NCBI GenBank assembly: GCA_963752605.1
Contig: CAVVYW010000005.1
Coordinates: 1,563,677-1,627,676, forward strand
Direction of reading: 5' to 3'
DNA length: 64,000 bases
Source of the DNA: CAVVYW01 sp963752605
GTDB taxonomy: Bacteria > Actinomycetota > Thermoleophilia > Solirubrobacterales > 70-9
Below, piece after piece: positions 16,679 to 24,165 of the stretch. The translations under genes were made by a program, and so were the position numbers. The notes beneath the pieces are model-generated. The model had not been told where the DNA came from. It made no database searches and saw only the letters and a list, made by a program, of their open reading frames with translations. Positions within the stretch are counted from its first letter, which is position 1; each line of letters opens with the position of its first letter.

Positions 16679-16698
16679 CCCGGCGAACTAGCGCCGGG
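16679..16698. terminator. GC-rich hairpin between convergent genes
   Basis: CCCGGCG (16679-16685) pairs with CGCCGGG (16692-16698) across a 6-base loop. It lies in the 28-base gap between the convergent S15 hydrolase and choice-of-anchor Q genes. There is no clear T-run, so it would be an imperfect bidirectional terminator. Confidence 0.4.
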
Positions 16699-16703
16699 GC
16701 GGT

Positions 16704-18452
16704 TTAGACCGGCAGCTTGTTCGCCTTCTTCTTGCAGTTCGCGCGCGCCTTGCCCTTCTTCTTCTTGCACTTCTTCAGGGCTGCGGCTCGCTGGCCGGTG
16801 GGCCCGGGGGGCGTGGGCACCGTGGCCGGTGTCGTGCTGCCGCCCGCCGGCGGAGGCGGAGGCGGCACCGGCGTCACCGTGATCGTGATCGTCTCGCTGT
16901 CGTTGAAGGTGCCGTCGGTCACCGCGAGGCCCACGTTCGGGTGACTCCCGACCTGCGCGGCGCTCGGAGTCCATGAGAACACCCCGCTCGGGTCGACACT
17001 GGCCCCCGCGGGAAGCATGGACCCAGAGAAGGTGAGCGTGTCGAACGAATCGGGATCGGTAGCCGCGATGGCGAAGGAGAGGGTCTGCCCGGCCTGGACG
17101 GTCTTGTCACCGACCGGGTTCAGTGCGGGCGGCTGCTTCTCGTAGGCGCCGATATCGCAGATGCCAGCCACGCCGCCGCGCGCCTGGCCGCGCTGGTCCG
17201 TCGCCAGGCAGGCGGGCGCAATACCGCCCGGGGCAAGCGGATTCCCGGCGTTGATGGCCGGGCTGCCCGTCAGCAGGCGATGGGTTTCGGTCGGACCGCC
17301 GTTGTTGGCGAGCCCGGCCAGCCCCGGATCGGGCACCGAGACCTGGTCCCCGGTCCCGTTCAGGGCGCACTGGTTGGTGGGCGATTCGAGGTTGTAGCCC
17401 TGGCTCGACTGGCCGACGCTGCAGTTCTGCCCGGTCGTCGCAGTGCCGTTCGCGATGATCGTGTTCCTCACCGTGTACGCCGTGGCCGCGATGTTCCCAC
17501 CAGTGCCGGTACCCGCGGCGAGGTTGTTGACGATCGTGGAGTTGGAGATGGTGCTCGTGGCGCCCCCGCTGAAGATGCCTCCTCCACTCCCGTTGACGCC
17601 GACGCCGCCGGCGGTGTTGCCGCTGATCGTGCTGTTCTGGATCGTGATCACCACGCCCATGGCAGCGGAGGCGCTGATGCCGCCTCCGCTGCCGGCGATC
17701 CCCGGGCCGCCGGCGGAGTTGCCGTCGACCGTGCTGCGGGTCAGGGTGACGTCGTCGAGGGTGTCGATGCCGCCGCCGAACCCGCCGCCCGACGCCATCG
17801 TGTTGGCGCTGTTGTCGCTGACCGTGGAGTCGGTCAGGGTGACGATGCCGCCGGGGTTCCAGATCCCGCCGCCGGCCGCCGTACCACTCGTCAAGGAGAC
17901 CTGATTGCCGGTTACCGCGGAATTGGTCAGCGCCAGGGTGCCGCCTGCGACCCGGATTCCGCCGCCCCCGTCGACCCCTGCGCCGACGTTCGTGGCGATC
18001 CTGCCGTCGGTGATCGTCAGCCGATCCATGGTCACGATTCCGGTCGTGATCTCGAAGACGCGCTCGATCATGTTCGCGTCGATGGTGGCGCCGGCGCCCA
18101 GCCCATTGATGTTGACGCTTCCGTTGATATCGAGGTCACCGGTCGCCGCGGCGCTCTCCGCCGTGCCGGCGGTCGACAGCGTGTAGGTCCCAGCCGGGAT
18201 GTTCACGTCATCGGTGCCCGGGCTCCCGTTGGCACTCTGGATCGCGGCTCGCACGGTGCAGATGCCTCCGCCGACGTCGCAGACGCCGTCCGCGGGTGTG
18301 GGATCGGCGGCGTCATTCGCATTCGACCCGGGGGTGACGTTGAACGGAGCAGCCATCGCTCCCGGCGCCAGCCACAGGCTGATAGCCATCGCTCCGACGA
18401 TTGCCGTGAAAGTTGCCGCCTGCCGCGGCGTCCGGTTCAGCTGCCCGTGCAT
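16704..18452 (-). CDS. Secreted choice-of-anchor Q / right-handed beta-helix protein
   Basis: This is a 582-residue surface protein. A signal peptide (to about AMAAPF) is followed by a CSLREA-like segment (ICTVRAAIQSANG). A long parallel beta-helix is built from repeats such as TLTDSTVSDNSAN, TLTRSTVDGNSA and TISNSTIVNN. The choice-of-anchor Q block follows (NNGGPTETHRLLTGSPAINAG, then TDQRGQARGGVAGICDIGAYE). Next come a cadherin/He_PIG-like domain (NPVGDKTVQAGQTLSFAIAA...), a proline linker and the basic tail CKKKKGKARANCKKK. Related proteins are extracellular and may bind carbohydrate; the function is unknown. Its ATG has GGAGG upstream. Unlike the three relatives at 58.5-64 kb, its frame is intact. 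Confidence 0.85.
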   Translation of the reverse strand: MHGQLNRTPRQAATFTAIVGAMAISLWLAPGAMAAPFNVTPGSNANDAADPTPADGVCDVGGGICTVRAAIQSANGSPGTDDVNIPAGTYTLSTAGTAESAAATGDLDINGSVNINGLGAGATIDANMIERVFEITTGIVTMDRLTITDGRIATNVGAGVDGGGGIRVAGGTLALTNSAVTGNQVSLTSGTAAGGGIWNPGGIVTLTDSTVSDNSANTMASGGGFGGGIDTLDDVTLTRSTVDGNSAGGPGIAGSGGGISASAAMGVVITIQNSTISGNTAGGVGVNGSGGGIFSGGATSTISNSTIVNNLAAGTGTGGNIAATAYTVRNTIIANGTATTGQNCSVGQSSQGYNLESPTNQCALNGTGDQVSVPDPGLAGLANNGGPTETHRLLTGSPAINAGNPLAPGGIAPACLATDQRGQARGGVAGICDIGAYEKQPPALNPVGDKTVQAGQTLSFAIAATDPDSFDTLTFSGSMLPAGASVDPSGVFSWTPSAAQVGSHPNVGLAVTDGTFNDSETITITVTPVPPPPPPAGGSTTPATVPTPPGPTGQRAAALKKCKKKKGKARANCKKKANKLPV

Positions 18453-18561
18453 TCCTGCATCCTCCCTGTAGTCCTGGCCAATTTAGAAACGACCGGCTGA
18501 CGATCCCTAGTCGCGCTGCCGATCAGCCGAGAAGCCTAGCCGAATTCGCGGCGTCCCTGGA

Positions 18562-18593
18562 AGCGCGCCCGACTGGACTCGAACCAGTGACCT
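18562..18593 (-). repeat. tRNA 3'-end fragment (T arm and acceptor)
   Basis: This 32-base segment matches the 3' end of tRNA-Arg(ACG) at 21418-21449 with two differences. Those differences lie opposite each other in the T stem, so pairing is kept. No 5' half follows. It is probably the remnant of an attachment site or of another tRNA with the same acceptor stem. Confidence 0.6.
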
Positions 18594-18722
18594 AGAGGCT
18601 TGGTCTCAGGCCCTTATCTGCGCTGATCCAGACGACGAAGTGCCAGGACTCCTGGGAGCCGTGGCGCTGGCGGCCCGTAGGCCAGGGCGCGATACTGCGC
18701 GGGCGATGTCGCAGGAGAACGT
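18593..18722 (+). repeat. Duplicated upstream block, copy 1
   Basis: This block is closely similar (roughly 80 percent by eye) to 19305-19431. It contains the palindrome CCAGGACTCCTGG (18643-18655), a TGGC-N9-GCCA repeat, a GATACT box and the first codons of an NTF2-like gene. In both copies the gene begins ATGTCGCAGGAGAACGT. Confidence 0.7.
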
Positions 18723-19128
18723 GGAGATCGCGCGCGGCGTATTCGACAACTTCCAGGCTGGGATGGAGCGAAGTGACCCCGGCGCCTGGGTCGATTCGGC
18801 AGCCGTCGCTGACGATTTCGAATGGATAATCGCCCCTCCGGGCCTCGACGGAAGGTCGGTCTGGCACGGCCGCGAGGGTTTTGTCGAGTTCCTGCGCACC
18901 TGGACCGAGCAGTTCGAGGACTGGTCCATTCGGGTCGAGCGATGGATCGACGCGGGAGATGACCGAGTGGTCGCGCTCACGCACCAGTCCGCCGCTGGGA
19001 TAGGGAGCGGCGTGCCGGTCGAGATGAAACTCGGCCTGGTCTATGAGCTTGAAAATGGACGCGTGGTTCAGGTGAGGAACTACTTCAGCCACGCCGAGGC
19101 CCTCGAAGCCGCCGGGCTGTCGGAGTAG
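18706..19128 (+). CDS. NTF2/SnoaL-like protein (paralogue 1)
   Basis: A 140-residue cone-fold protein starting MSQENVEIARGVFDNF, a start typical of a large family in Solirubrobacterales. Core segments are PGAWVDSAAVADDFEWI, HGREGFVEFLRTWTEQFEDW, DDRVVALTHQSAAGIGSGV and LVYELENGRVVQVRNYF, ending HAEALEAAGLSE. These proteins may be small-molecule-binding or isomerase-like; none of the residues fixes a reaction. An upstream in-frame start exists, but the paralogue at 19415 shares exactly this ATG and its preceding block. GATACT (18691-18696) lies nine bases before it. It sits between two tRNA end fragments. Confidence 0.8.
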   Translation: MSQENVEIARGVFDNFQAGMERSDPGAWVDSAAVADDFEWIIAPPGLDGRSVWHGREGFVEFLRTWTEQFEDWSIRVERWIDAGDDRVVALTHQSAAGIGSGVPVEMKLGLVYELENGRVVQVRNYFSHAEALEAAGLSE

Positions 19129-19132
19129 CGCC

Positions 19133-19178
19133 AGCGCGCCCGACAGGACTCGAACCTGTGACCTTCGGTTTCGTAGAC
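19133..19178 (-). repeat. 46-base perfect copy of the tRNA-Arg 3' half (candidate att site)
   Basis: Identical to 21418-21463, which covers the 3' half of tRNA-Arg(ACG) from the anticodon stem-loop to just beyond the acceptor end. Direct repeats of this extent, ending at the anticodon, are the classic footprint of tyrosine-recombinase integration into a tRNA gene. The repeat pair encloses about 2.3 kb with no integrase gene left. Confidence 0.7.
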
Positions 19179-19194
19179 GCGCCCGGCTCTCCGG

Positions 19195-19274
19195 TGGAGT
19201 CCGGTTGAGTCGGACTTTTGGCCGCTAAGAGCTGATTTCCGACATAACGGCCGCGATCGAGTCCAGTGGAGTCC
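19195..19274 (+). repeat. Repeated TGGAGTCC words beside the att-like site
   Basis: TGGAGTCC occurs at 19195-19202 and 19267-19274, with further GAGTC words between them (about 19207 and 19259). Short direct repeats next to a tRNA-end copy resemble integrase arm-binding sites, but this is only suggestive. Confidence 0.3.
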
Positions 19275-19304
19275 TGTGGCTTGGGTTACCACTCCGTTCC
19301 CACT

Positions 19305-19431
19305 TAGAGACTTGGCCTCAGGCCTTATCGGAGCTGACCAACACGACGAAGTGCCAGGACTCCTGGAAGCCCTGGCAGTGGCGGCAAGAAGGCCAGGGCG
19401 AGATACTGCGGGCCATGTCGCAGGAGAACGT
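19305..19431 (+). repeat. Duplicated upstream block, copy 2
   Basis: Partner of 18593-18722. It keeps CCAGGACTCCTGG at 19354-19366, the TGGC-N9-GCCA repeat, GATACT at 19402-19407 and the shared first codons of the downstream NTF2-like gene. Confidence 0.7.
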
Positions 19432-19804
19432 CGCCGTCGTGCTCCGATCCATTCAGGCCTACGAGCATGACGAGGAGGCCTTTCTCAGCACGTTGGATCC
19501 GGACGTCGAGTGGTATCCGATCGGGGAGGGGCATTCCCTCTCCCGGGGTCATGAGGCCGCCATCCGTGTCCGGAGGAGCTGGCTGGAGAACTGGGAGGGC
19601 CATCAGGTGGATGTCGAGGAGATGAAGGACCGCGCGGATAGTGTGGTGGCCTGCTTGCACCCCACCGGCCGGGGCAAGATGAGCGGAGTGGAGGTCGACC
19701 TGCGTATCTATATGCACTTCAAGCTGCGCGGCGGCAAGATCGTCTATCTCTACGAGTACGCGGACCGCGCCGAGGCCCTCGAAGCCGCCGGGCTTTCGGA
19801 GTAA
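19415..19804 (+). CDS. NTF2/SnoaL-like protein (paralogue 2)
   Basis: A 129-residue protein, MSQENVAVVLRSIQAYEHDEEAFLSTLDPDVEWYP at the start and AEALEAAGLSE at the end. The core includes SRGHEAAIRVRRSWLENWEGH, DSVVACLHPTGRGKMSGVEV and FKLRGGKIVYLYEYADR. The middle diverges strongly from paralogue 1, while the first codons, the last 12 codons and the upstream block are nearly identical. This suggests an old duplication with unequal constraint or gene conversion at the ends. GATACT lies seven bases before the ATG. Ligand and function are unknown. It lies inside the interval bounded by the two tRNA-Arg 3' copies. Confidence 0.8.
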   Translation: MSQENVAVVLRSIQAYEHDEEAFLSTLDPDVEWYPIGEGHSLSRGHEAAIRVRRSWLENWEGHQVDVEEMKDRADSVVACLHPTGRGKMSGVEVDLRIYMHFKLRGGKIVYLYEYADRAEALEAAGLSE

Positions 19805-20006
19805 CTGCGCGGTCACGCCGCGGACCTCGATCACCGGCAGAGCGAGTCCCTCCCGTTTATCTGTGAATGGGTGGAAGCCGGTGGCTCTGGCGACCCATAT
19901 GCCAGAGGCAAAGTAACCTTGAGGCGATTCGCACACAGTCTCGGCGTTGCGTTGTTCGGGGCTGCTGGACGATAGGGGGATCGGGAACCAAACTGGGGAA
20001 GAATGA

Positions 20007-20945
20007 ATGTCTCGCGCTTGGCCTTCACCGCCGTGTAGCCGGCGTTGGGCTCTCGTCGTCGCTTTGGCGGCGACGGGCCTGGTGGCCCTTGCCGCGCCGG
20101 CGTGCGCAGGCTCAGACGGCGGCGCCGCGGCGGCGCCACGCGCCCCCTTCACCGGCGCCGCGCGCGCCTTCGATGCCAGGCGCGCCTTCGCCGACCTGCG
20201 CCGCCAGGTGGCGATTGGACCACGGCCTTCGGGCTCGACCGGCGGACGGCGCGAGGTACAGCTGATCAGGCGCCGCCTGAGCGCCGCGGGGATCGAGGCG
20301 GTGCGCGTGCAGCGCCCGTGGCGAAACGTCGTCGCCAGGATCCCGGGCCGCCGCCGCGGCACAGTGCTGCTCGGCGCGCACCACGACACCAAGGACGCGA
20401 TACCCGGCTTCGTCGGCGCCAACGACGGGGCCTCGGGCGTCGCGGTGCTGCTGGAGGTCGCCAGGGTGATGCCGCAGCGGCTTCCCGGCCCGTCGCTGAC
20501 GCTGGTCTTCTTCGACGCCGAGGAGGCCCGGGGCAACCGACCTTTCCACGAGGACGGGATCCGCGGCAGTCGCCAGTTCGTCCGCTATGCCAGGTCTGGC
20601 GGCAGGCAGGGCTCGCCGCCCCTGGGCCGGCTGCGGGCGCTGTATTTGTTCGACATGGTTGGCGACTGCGATCTGAAGATCCCCCGCGAGGGCAACTCGA
20701 GCCCGGGCCTGTACCAGCGGCTGCGAGGCCCCGTCTTCGGGGGGGAGGTGCCGGGAATTAGCGACGACCACATCCCGTTCCTGGAAGCTGGGATACCGGC
20801 CGTCGACGTGATCGACTTCGCTTACGGCCCGGGGCCCCCCCCGGGGGGCTGGTGGCACACGCCGCAGGACACGCTCGACAAGGTCTGCCCGCCCAGCCTC
20901 GGCCAGGTGGGCCCGGCGGTGCTGAGGGCGCTGGGTACTCTTTGA
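20007..20945 (+). CDS. Secreted M28-family zinc peptidase / glutaminyl cyclase-like
   Basis: A 312-residue exported protein; the signal peptide runs to about APACAGS. The metal ligands of the M28 fold can be read in order: HHD (His125, Asp127), Asp140 in GANDGASG, Glu172-Glu173 in FFDAEE, the aspartate in LFDMVGDCDL, and the late histidine in WWHTPQDTLDK. The spacing and the DGASG/FFDAEEA wording also fit bacterial glutaminyl-peptide cyclotransferases, so either aminopeptidase or cyclase activity is possible. GGGGAAG six bases upstream supports the ATG. A G/C-rich loop PGPPPGGWW is unusual. It lies inside the tRNA-bounded segment and so may be acquired. Confidence 0.82.
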   Translation: MSRAWPSPPCSRRWALVVALAATGLVALAAPACAGSDGGAAAAPRAPFTGAARAFDARRAFADLRRQVAIGPRPSGSTGGRREVQLIRRRLSAAGIEAVRVQRPWRNVVARIPGRRRGTVLLGAHHDTKDAIPGFVGANDGASGVAVLLEVARVMPQRLPGPSLTLVFFDAEEARGNRPFHEDGIRGSRQFVRYARSGGRQGSPPLGRLRALYLFDMVGDCDLKIPREGNSSPGLYQRLRGPVFGGEVPGISDDHIPFLEAGIPAVDVIDFAYGPGPPPGGWWHTPQDTLDKVCPPSLGQVGPAVLRALGTL

Positions 20946-21010
20946 CGCGCTCCCCGCGCCGTTTCTGAGGCCGCATCCGCGGCGAGGCGGGCGGTTGTCT
21001 TCGCTGACAT
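20822..21010 (-). CDS. Possible remnant small gene with strong ribosome site
   Basis: On the minus strand AGGAGG (21022-21017) is six bases before an ATG at 21010. The frame reads MSAKTTARLAADAASETARG and then runs antisense into the 3' end of the M28 gene, losing any plausible protein character (many Gly/Pro/Ser). The first 30 residues look like a genuine helical N-terminus; the rest may be a chance continuation after truncation. I do not recognise it. Low confidence as a functional gene. Confidence 0.25.
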   Translation of the reverse strand: MSAKTTARLAADAASETARGARQRVPSALSTAGPTWPRLGGQTLSSVSCGVCHQPPGGGPGP

Positions 21011-21419
21011 GAGGAACCTCCTATGAACCGCAGGCCTGGACTCGACTCCCGAACCCGCTGGCCTGCTCTTCGCGGTTCAGAAGTCGAGCCGTGCCGCTCG
21101 ATAGGAGGCTCGTCAACCTCTTTGGCCCAATCGTCGCTGATTGAAGACCTAGCCCCTATTCGCCTCGGGTCTCGGCCCAATTCGACCGAGTCACGAATTC
21201 TCAGTGCTCTGGGTTCGTCAGCCCGTCACACCTTCGCGTCGTGTCGAGTACTCCCCGAGAAACGTATGCACGTTCGAAGGGCTTAGGCCGAATCGTACCG
21301 GAGTAGTCGTGGGGCTCCGAGCCGCGGCCCGGCACCGAAAAGGGCCGGAGAAGGGCCGCGAAACGACTGCCACTGGCTGGGGAAGCCCCCAACGTGCCCG
21401 ATTAGCGCGGCTTTCTTAG
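20946..21419. other. Gene-poor stretch between M28 gene and tRNA-Arg
   Basis: 474 bases with somewhat lower GC than the surroundings and no convincing complete gene. It contains the start of the possible remnant gene on the minus strand and a short plus-strand frame (21023-21286) without recognisable features. It would be the internal end of the putative integrated segment nearest the intact tRNA. Confidence 0.5.
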
Positions 21420-21493
<74 letters not shown>

Positions 21494-21554
21494 GTGCGCG
21501 ACTAGCGTAGCGACGGCCACGGCACGGCCGCAGCGATACTTGCGCGCGGTCACA

Positions 21555-22619
21555 GTGGCGGACGCAGTCAACATCGCGGACCTGGAACGGCTCGCCGAGG
21601 CGGCGCTCGAGCCCGGCGCGCACGGCTATTTCGCGGGCGGCGCCGGCGACGAGCGGACCCTGCGGCGGAACGTCGAGGCCTTCCAGCGGTGGGAGCTCCG
21701 CCCCCGCGTGCTGGTCGACGTGTCCGAGATCTCGCTCGCCACCACCGTGGCCGGGACGGAGTCGGGCCTCCCCTTCTTCGTCGCGCCGGTCGCCTTCCAG
21801 AAGCTCGCCCACGCGGACGGCGAGGAGGGGATGGCCCGCGCGGCCGAGGCCGCCGGCACCGTCATGTGCCTCAGCGCCCTCACCTCCACCCGCCCCGCTG
21901 ACGTCGCGGCGGCGGCGCCGGGCGCTAAGCGCTGGATGCAGATCTACGCCTTCCGCGACCGGGGGGTAACCCGCGCGATGCTGGAGGAGGCGAGCGCCGC
22001 CGGCTACGAGGCGGTGCTGCTCACCGTGGACGCGCCCTACGCGGGGCGGCGAGAGCGCGACTTCCGCAGCGGCTTCGAGGTGCCGGCCGAGATCCGGGCG
22101 CCCGCGATCGAGGCGGCCGTCGGTCACGAGAGCCTCAGCGTCCAGGAGGTCTTCGGCCTGGTGGACGCCTCGCTCACCTGGCCGGACCTGGAGGATCTGA
22201 TCGCCGAGTGCGACATCCCCGTCCTGGTCAAGGGCCTGATCACGGCCGAGGACGGCGGGCTGGCGGTGGAGCACGGCGCGGCGGGCGTGGTCGTCTCCAA
22301 CCACGGCGGTCGTCAGCTCGACAACGCTCCGCCAACGATCGAGGCCCTGCCGGAGGTCGTCGACGCGGTCGCGGGCCGGATCCCGGTGCTGATGGACGGC
22401 GGGATCCGGCGCGGCACGGACATCGCGATCGCCCTCGCCCTCGGCGCGGACGCCGTGCTGGTCGGGCGCGCACCGCTCTGGGGCCTCGCCGCGGAAGGGC
22501 AGGCCGGCGCTGAGGTGGCGCTGCGAATCCTGGCGGACGAGCTGAGGCTCGCCCTCGCGCTGCTGGGCTGCCCCTCGCCGGCCGAGCTCACCCCGGCGCA
22601 CGTGCAGCGGCGCCGTTGA
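21555..22619 (+). CDS. FMN-dependent alpha-hydroxy-acid oxidizing protein
   Basis: About 354 residues, a TIM-barrel flavoenzyme of the glycolate oxidase / lactate monooxygenase / lactate dehydrogenase family. Visible features are GYFAGGAGDERTLRRN (N-terminal Tyr region), FVAPVAFQKLAHADGE, QIYAFRDRG, the catalytic lysine in PVLVKGL, the active-site SNHGGRQLDNAPPT with the base histidine and substrate arginine, and the FMN-phosphate loops DGGIRRGTDIAIALALGADAVLVGR. It oxidises a 2-hydroxy acid, but the physiological substrate is not deducible. The start is uncertain: GTG 21555 or TTG 21540; a GATACT box covers 21535-21540. It begins about 60 bases beyond the tRNA-Arg gene. Confidence 0.9.
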   Translation: MADAVNIADLERLAEAALEPGAHGYFAGGAGDERTLRRNVEAFQRWELRPRVLVDVSEISLATTVAGTESGLPFFVAPVAFQKLAHADGEEGMARAAEAAGTVMCLSALTSTRPADVAAAAPGAKRWMQIYAFRDRGVTRAMLEEASAAGYEAVLLTVDAPYAGRRERDFRSGFEVPAEIRAPAIEAAVGHESLSVQEVFGLVDASLTWPDLEDLIAECDIPVLVKGLITAEDGGLAVEHGAAGVVVSNHGGRQLDNAPPTIEALPEVVDAVAGRIPVLMDGGIRRGTDIAIALALGADAVLVGRAPLWGLAAEGQAGAEVALRILADELRLALALLGCPSPAELTPAHVQRRR

Positions 22620-22638
22620 TAAGTAGGGTGCCGCGCTC

Positions 22639-24165
22639 GTGAACGACCGCCTGTCGGCATCCGACCTCTCCAACCTGTTCGCCGAGCGCGGGCCGATCCA
22701 CGTCAACGTGGGCGCCACGATCCTGGTCGAGGGGGCTCCGCCCGCCTACGAGGAGCTGATCGCGCACGTCGAGCGCCGGCTCGACCTGGTGCCGCGCTTC
22801 CGCCAGCGGATCATCAAGGTGCCGGCCGGGGTCGCGAACCCGGTTTGGGCCGACGACCCGAGCTTCGACGTGCGACGCCACGTCCGCAACGTCGCGATCC
22901 CCCGCCCTGGCCGGCTCGACCAGCTCAGCGACCTGGTCGGCCGGATCATGTCCGAGCCGCTCGACTTCGAGCGCCCGCTCTGGCAGCTCTACCTGATCGA
23001 CGGACTGCGGGCTGGCCGGCACGCCTATCTCTCGAAGACCCACCACGCCGTGGTGGACGGGGTCGCGGCGGTGGACATCGGCATGATCCTGCTCGACCCC
23101 AAGAAGACGGGGACCAGGATCAAGCCACCAAAGGATCCCTGGCGGCCCGCCCAGCCGAAGTCCGGCGCTCTGTTCGCCCAGGCGGCCGCGTACGCAGTTC
23201 AGCGTCCCTTCAGGGCAGCCGGCCGTGCCGTCGGGCACACGGTGCGCATGCCCGCCAGGACCGCCGCCAGCGTGATGCGGACGGCCGAGGCCTTCACCGA
23301 GTTGGCGACGGCCGGGCCAAGGGTGCCGAAGAGCCCCTTCAACGTGCGGGTCGGCCGCGACCGCCGGGTCGCCTGGGCGAAGGCCGACCTCGACCGGCTG
23401 AAGCGGGCGCGCGCCGCGGCAGAGGGCTCCACCGTGAACGACGTGATGCTCTCGATCGCGGCCGGCGCGCTGCGGCGCTTCATGGAGCGGCGCGGCGACG
23501 AGGTGCCGAACTATCTGGTCGCCCTGGTTCCGGTCAGCATCCGGCAGGCGGGCGAGGAGCTCGGCAATCGCATCTCGACGATCCTGGTCAAGCTGCCGCT
23601 GGGGGAGCCCGACCCGCGCAAGCGCCTCGAGCTGCTCCGCGACGAGACGGCGCGGCTGAAGGAGTCCGACAACGCCCGGGCGGCCTCCATGATCATCGAG
23701 GCTGCCGGCTGGGCTCCGCCGACGATCAACCGGGTTCTCTCCTCGGCGATGAGCCGGCCGCTGATCTTCAACCTGGTCGTCTCCAACGTGCCGGGTCCGC
23801 AGCAGCCGCTCTATCTCCTCGGCCGGCGGCTGCTCGAGATCTACCCGTTCGTCCCGCTCTCCCCCCAGAACCACGCCCTCGCGATAGGGCTGGTCAGCTA
23901 CGACGGCGGCGTCTTCTTCGGCCTCGCCGGGGACCGCGACCTCGTCCCGGACCTCGACGAGCTAGCGGCCTCCATCCGCGAAGCGATCCGGGAGCAGCCG
24001 GTGCCGCGGCGGAAGCCGACGAAGAAGAAGCCGGCGGCAAGGAAGAAGTCCGTGGCGAAGCGGAAGCCCGCCGCGCGGCAGAAACCCGGGAAGAAGCGGA
24101 CGACGAGGAAACGTGCGCCGCGGAAGTCGGCTGGCCGCTGGCGCCGGTCGCGAGCTAAGCCCTGA
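22639..24165 (+). CDS. Wax ester synthase / diacylglycerol acyltransferase with lysine-rich tail
   Basis: A 508-residue acyltransferase of the WS/DGAT family, which joins acyl-CoA to fatty alcohols or diacylglycerol to make storage lipid at the membrane. The catalytic motif HHAVVDG is at residues 135-141. Other hallmarks are PLWQLYLIDGL, STVNDVMLSIAAGALRRF, NRISTILVKLPLGEPDP and NLVVSNVPGPQQPLYL. The domain ends near residue 455. An unusual tail of about 50 residues follows, made of Lys/Arg/Pro/Ala words (RKPTKKKPAARKK, KRKPAARQK), resembling histone H1-like tails and possibly binding nucleic acid or acidic surfaces. The GTG start lies 20 bases after the previous stop. Its end overlaps the convergent YkuD gene by 11 bases. 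Confidence 0.9.
   Translation: MNDRLSASDLSNLFAERGPIHVNVGATILVEGAPPAYEELIAHVERRLDLVPRFRQRIIKVPAGVANPVWADDPSFDVRRHVRNVAIPRPGRLDQLSDLVGRIMSEPLDFERPLWQLYLIDGLRAGRHAYLSKTHHAVVDGVAAVDIGMILLDPKKTGTRIKPPKDPWRPAQPKSGALFAQAAAYAVQRPFRAAGRAVGHTVRMPARTAASVMRTAEAFTELATAGPRVPKSPFNVRVGRDRRVAWAKADLDRLKRARAAAEGSTVNDVMLSIAAGALRRFMERRGDEVPNYLVALVPVSIRQAGEELGNRISTILVKLPLGEPDPRKRLELLRDETARLKESDNARAASMIIEAAGWAPPTINRVLSSAMSRPLIFNLVVSNVPGPQQPLYLLGRRLLEIYPFVPLSPQNHALAIGLVSYDGGVFFGLAGDRDLVPDLDELAASIREAIREQPVPRRKPTKKKPAARKKSVAKRKPAARQKPGKKRTTRKRAPRKSAGRWRRSRAKP

Noticed and set aside
18562..18660. Complete second tRNA on the minus strand
   Set aside because: Only the T arm and 3' acceptor are present; no matching D arm, anticodon arm or 5' acceptor strand follows.
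21023..21286. 87-codon open frame on the plus strand downstream of the M28 gene
   Set aside because: No domain, no good ribosome site or -10 box, and irregular third-position composition.
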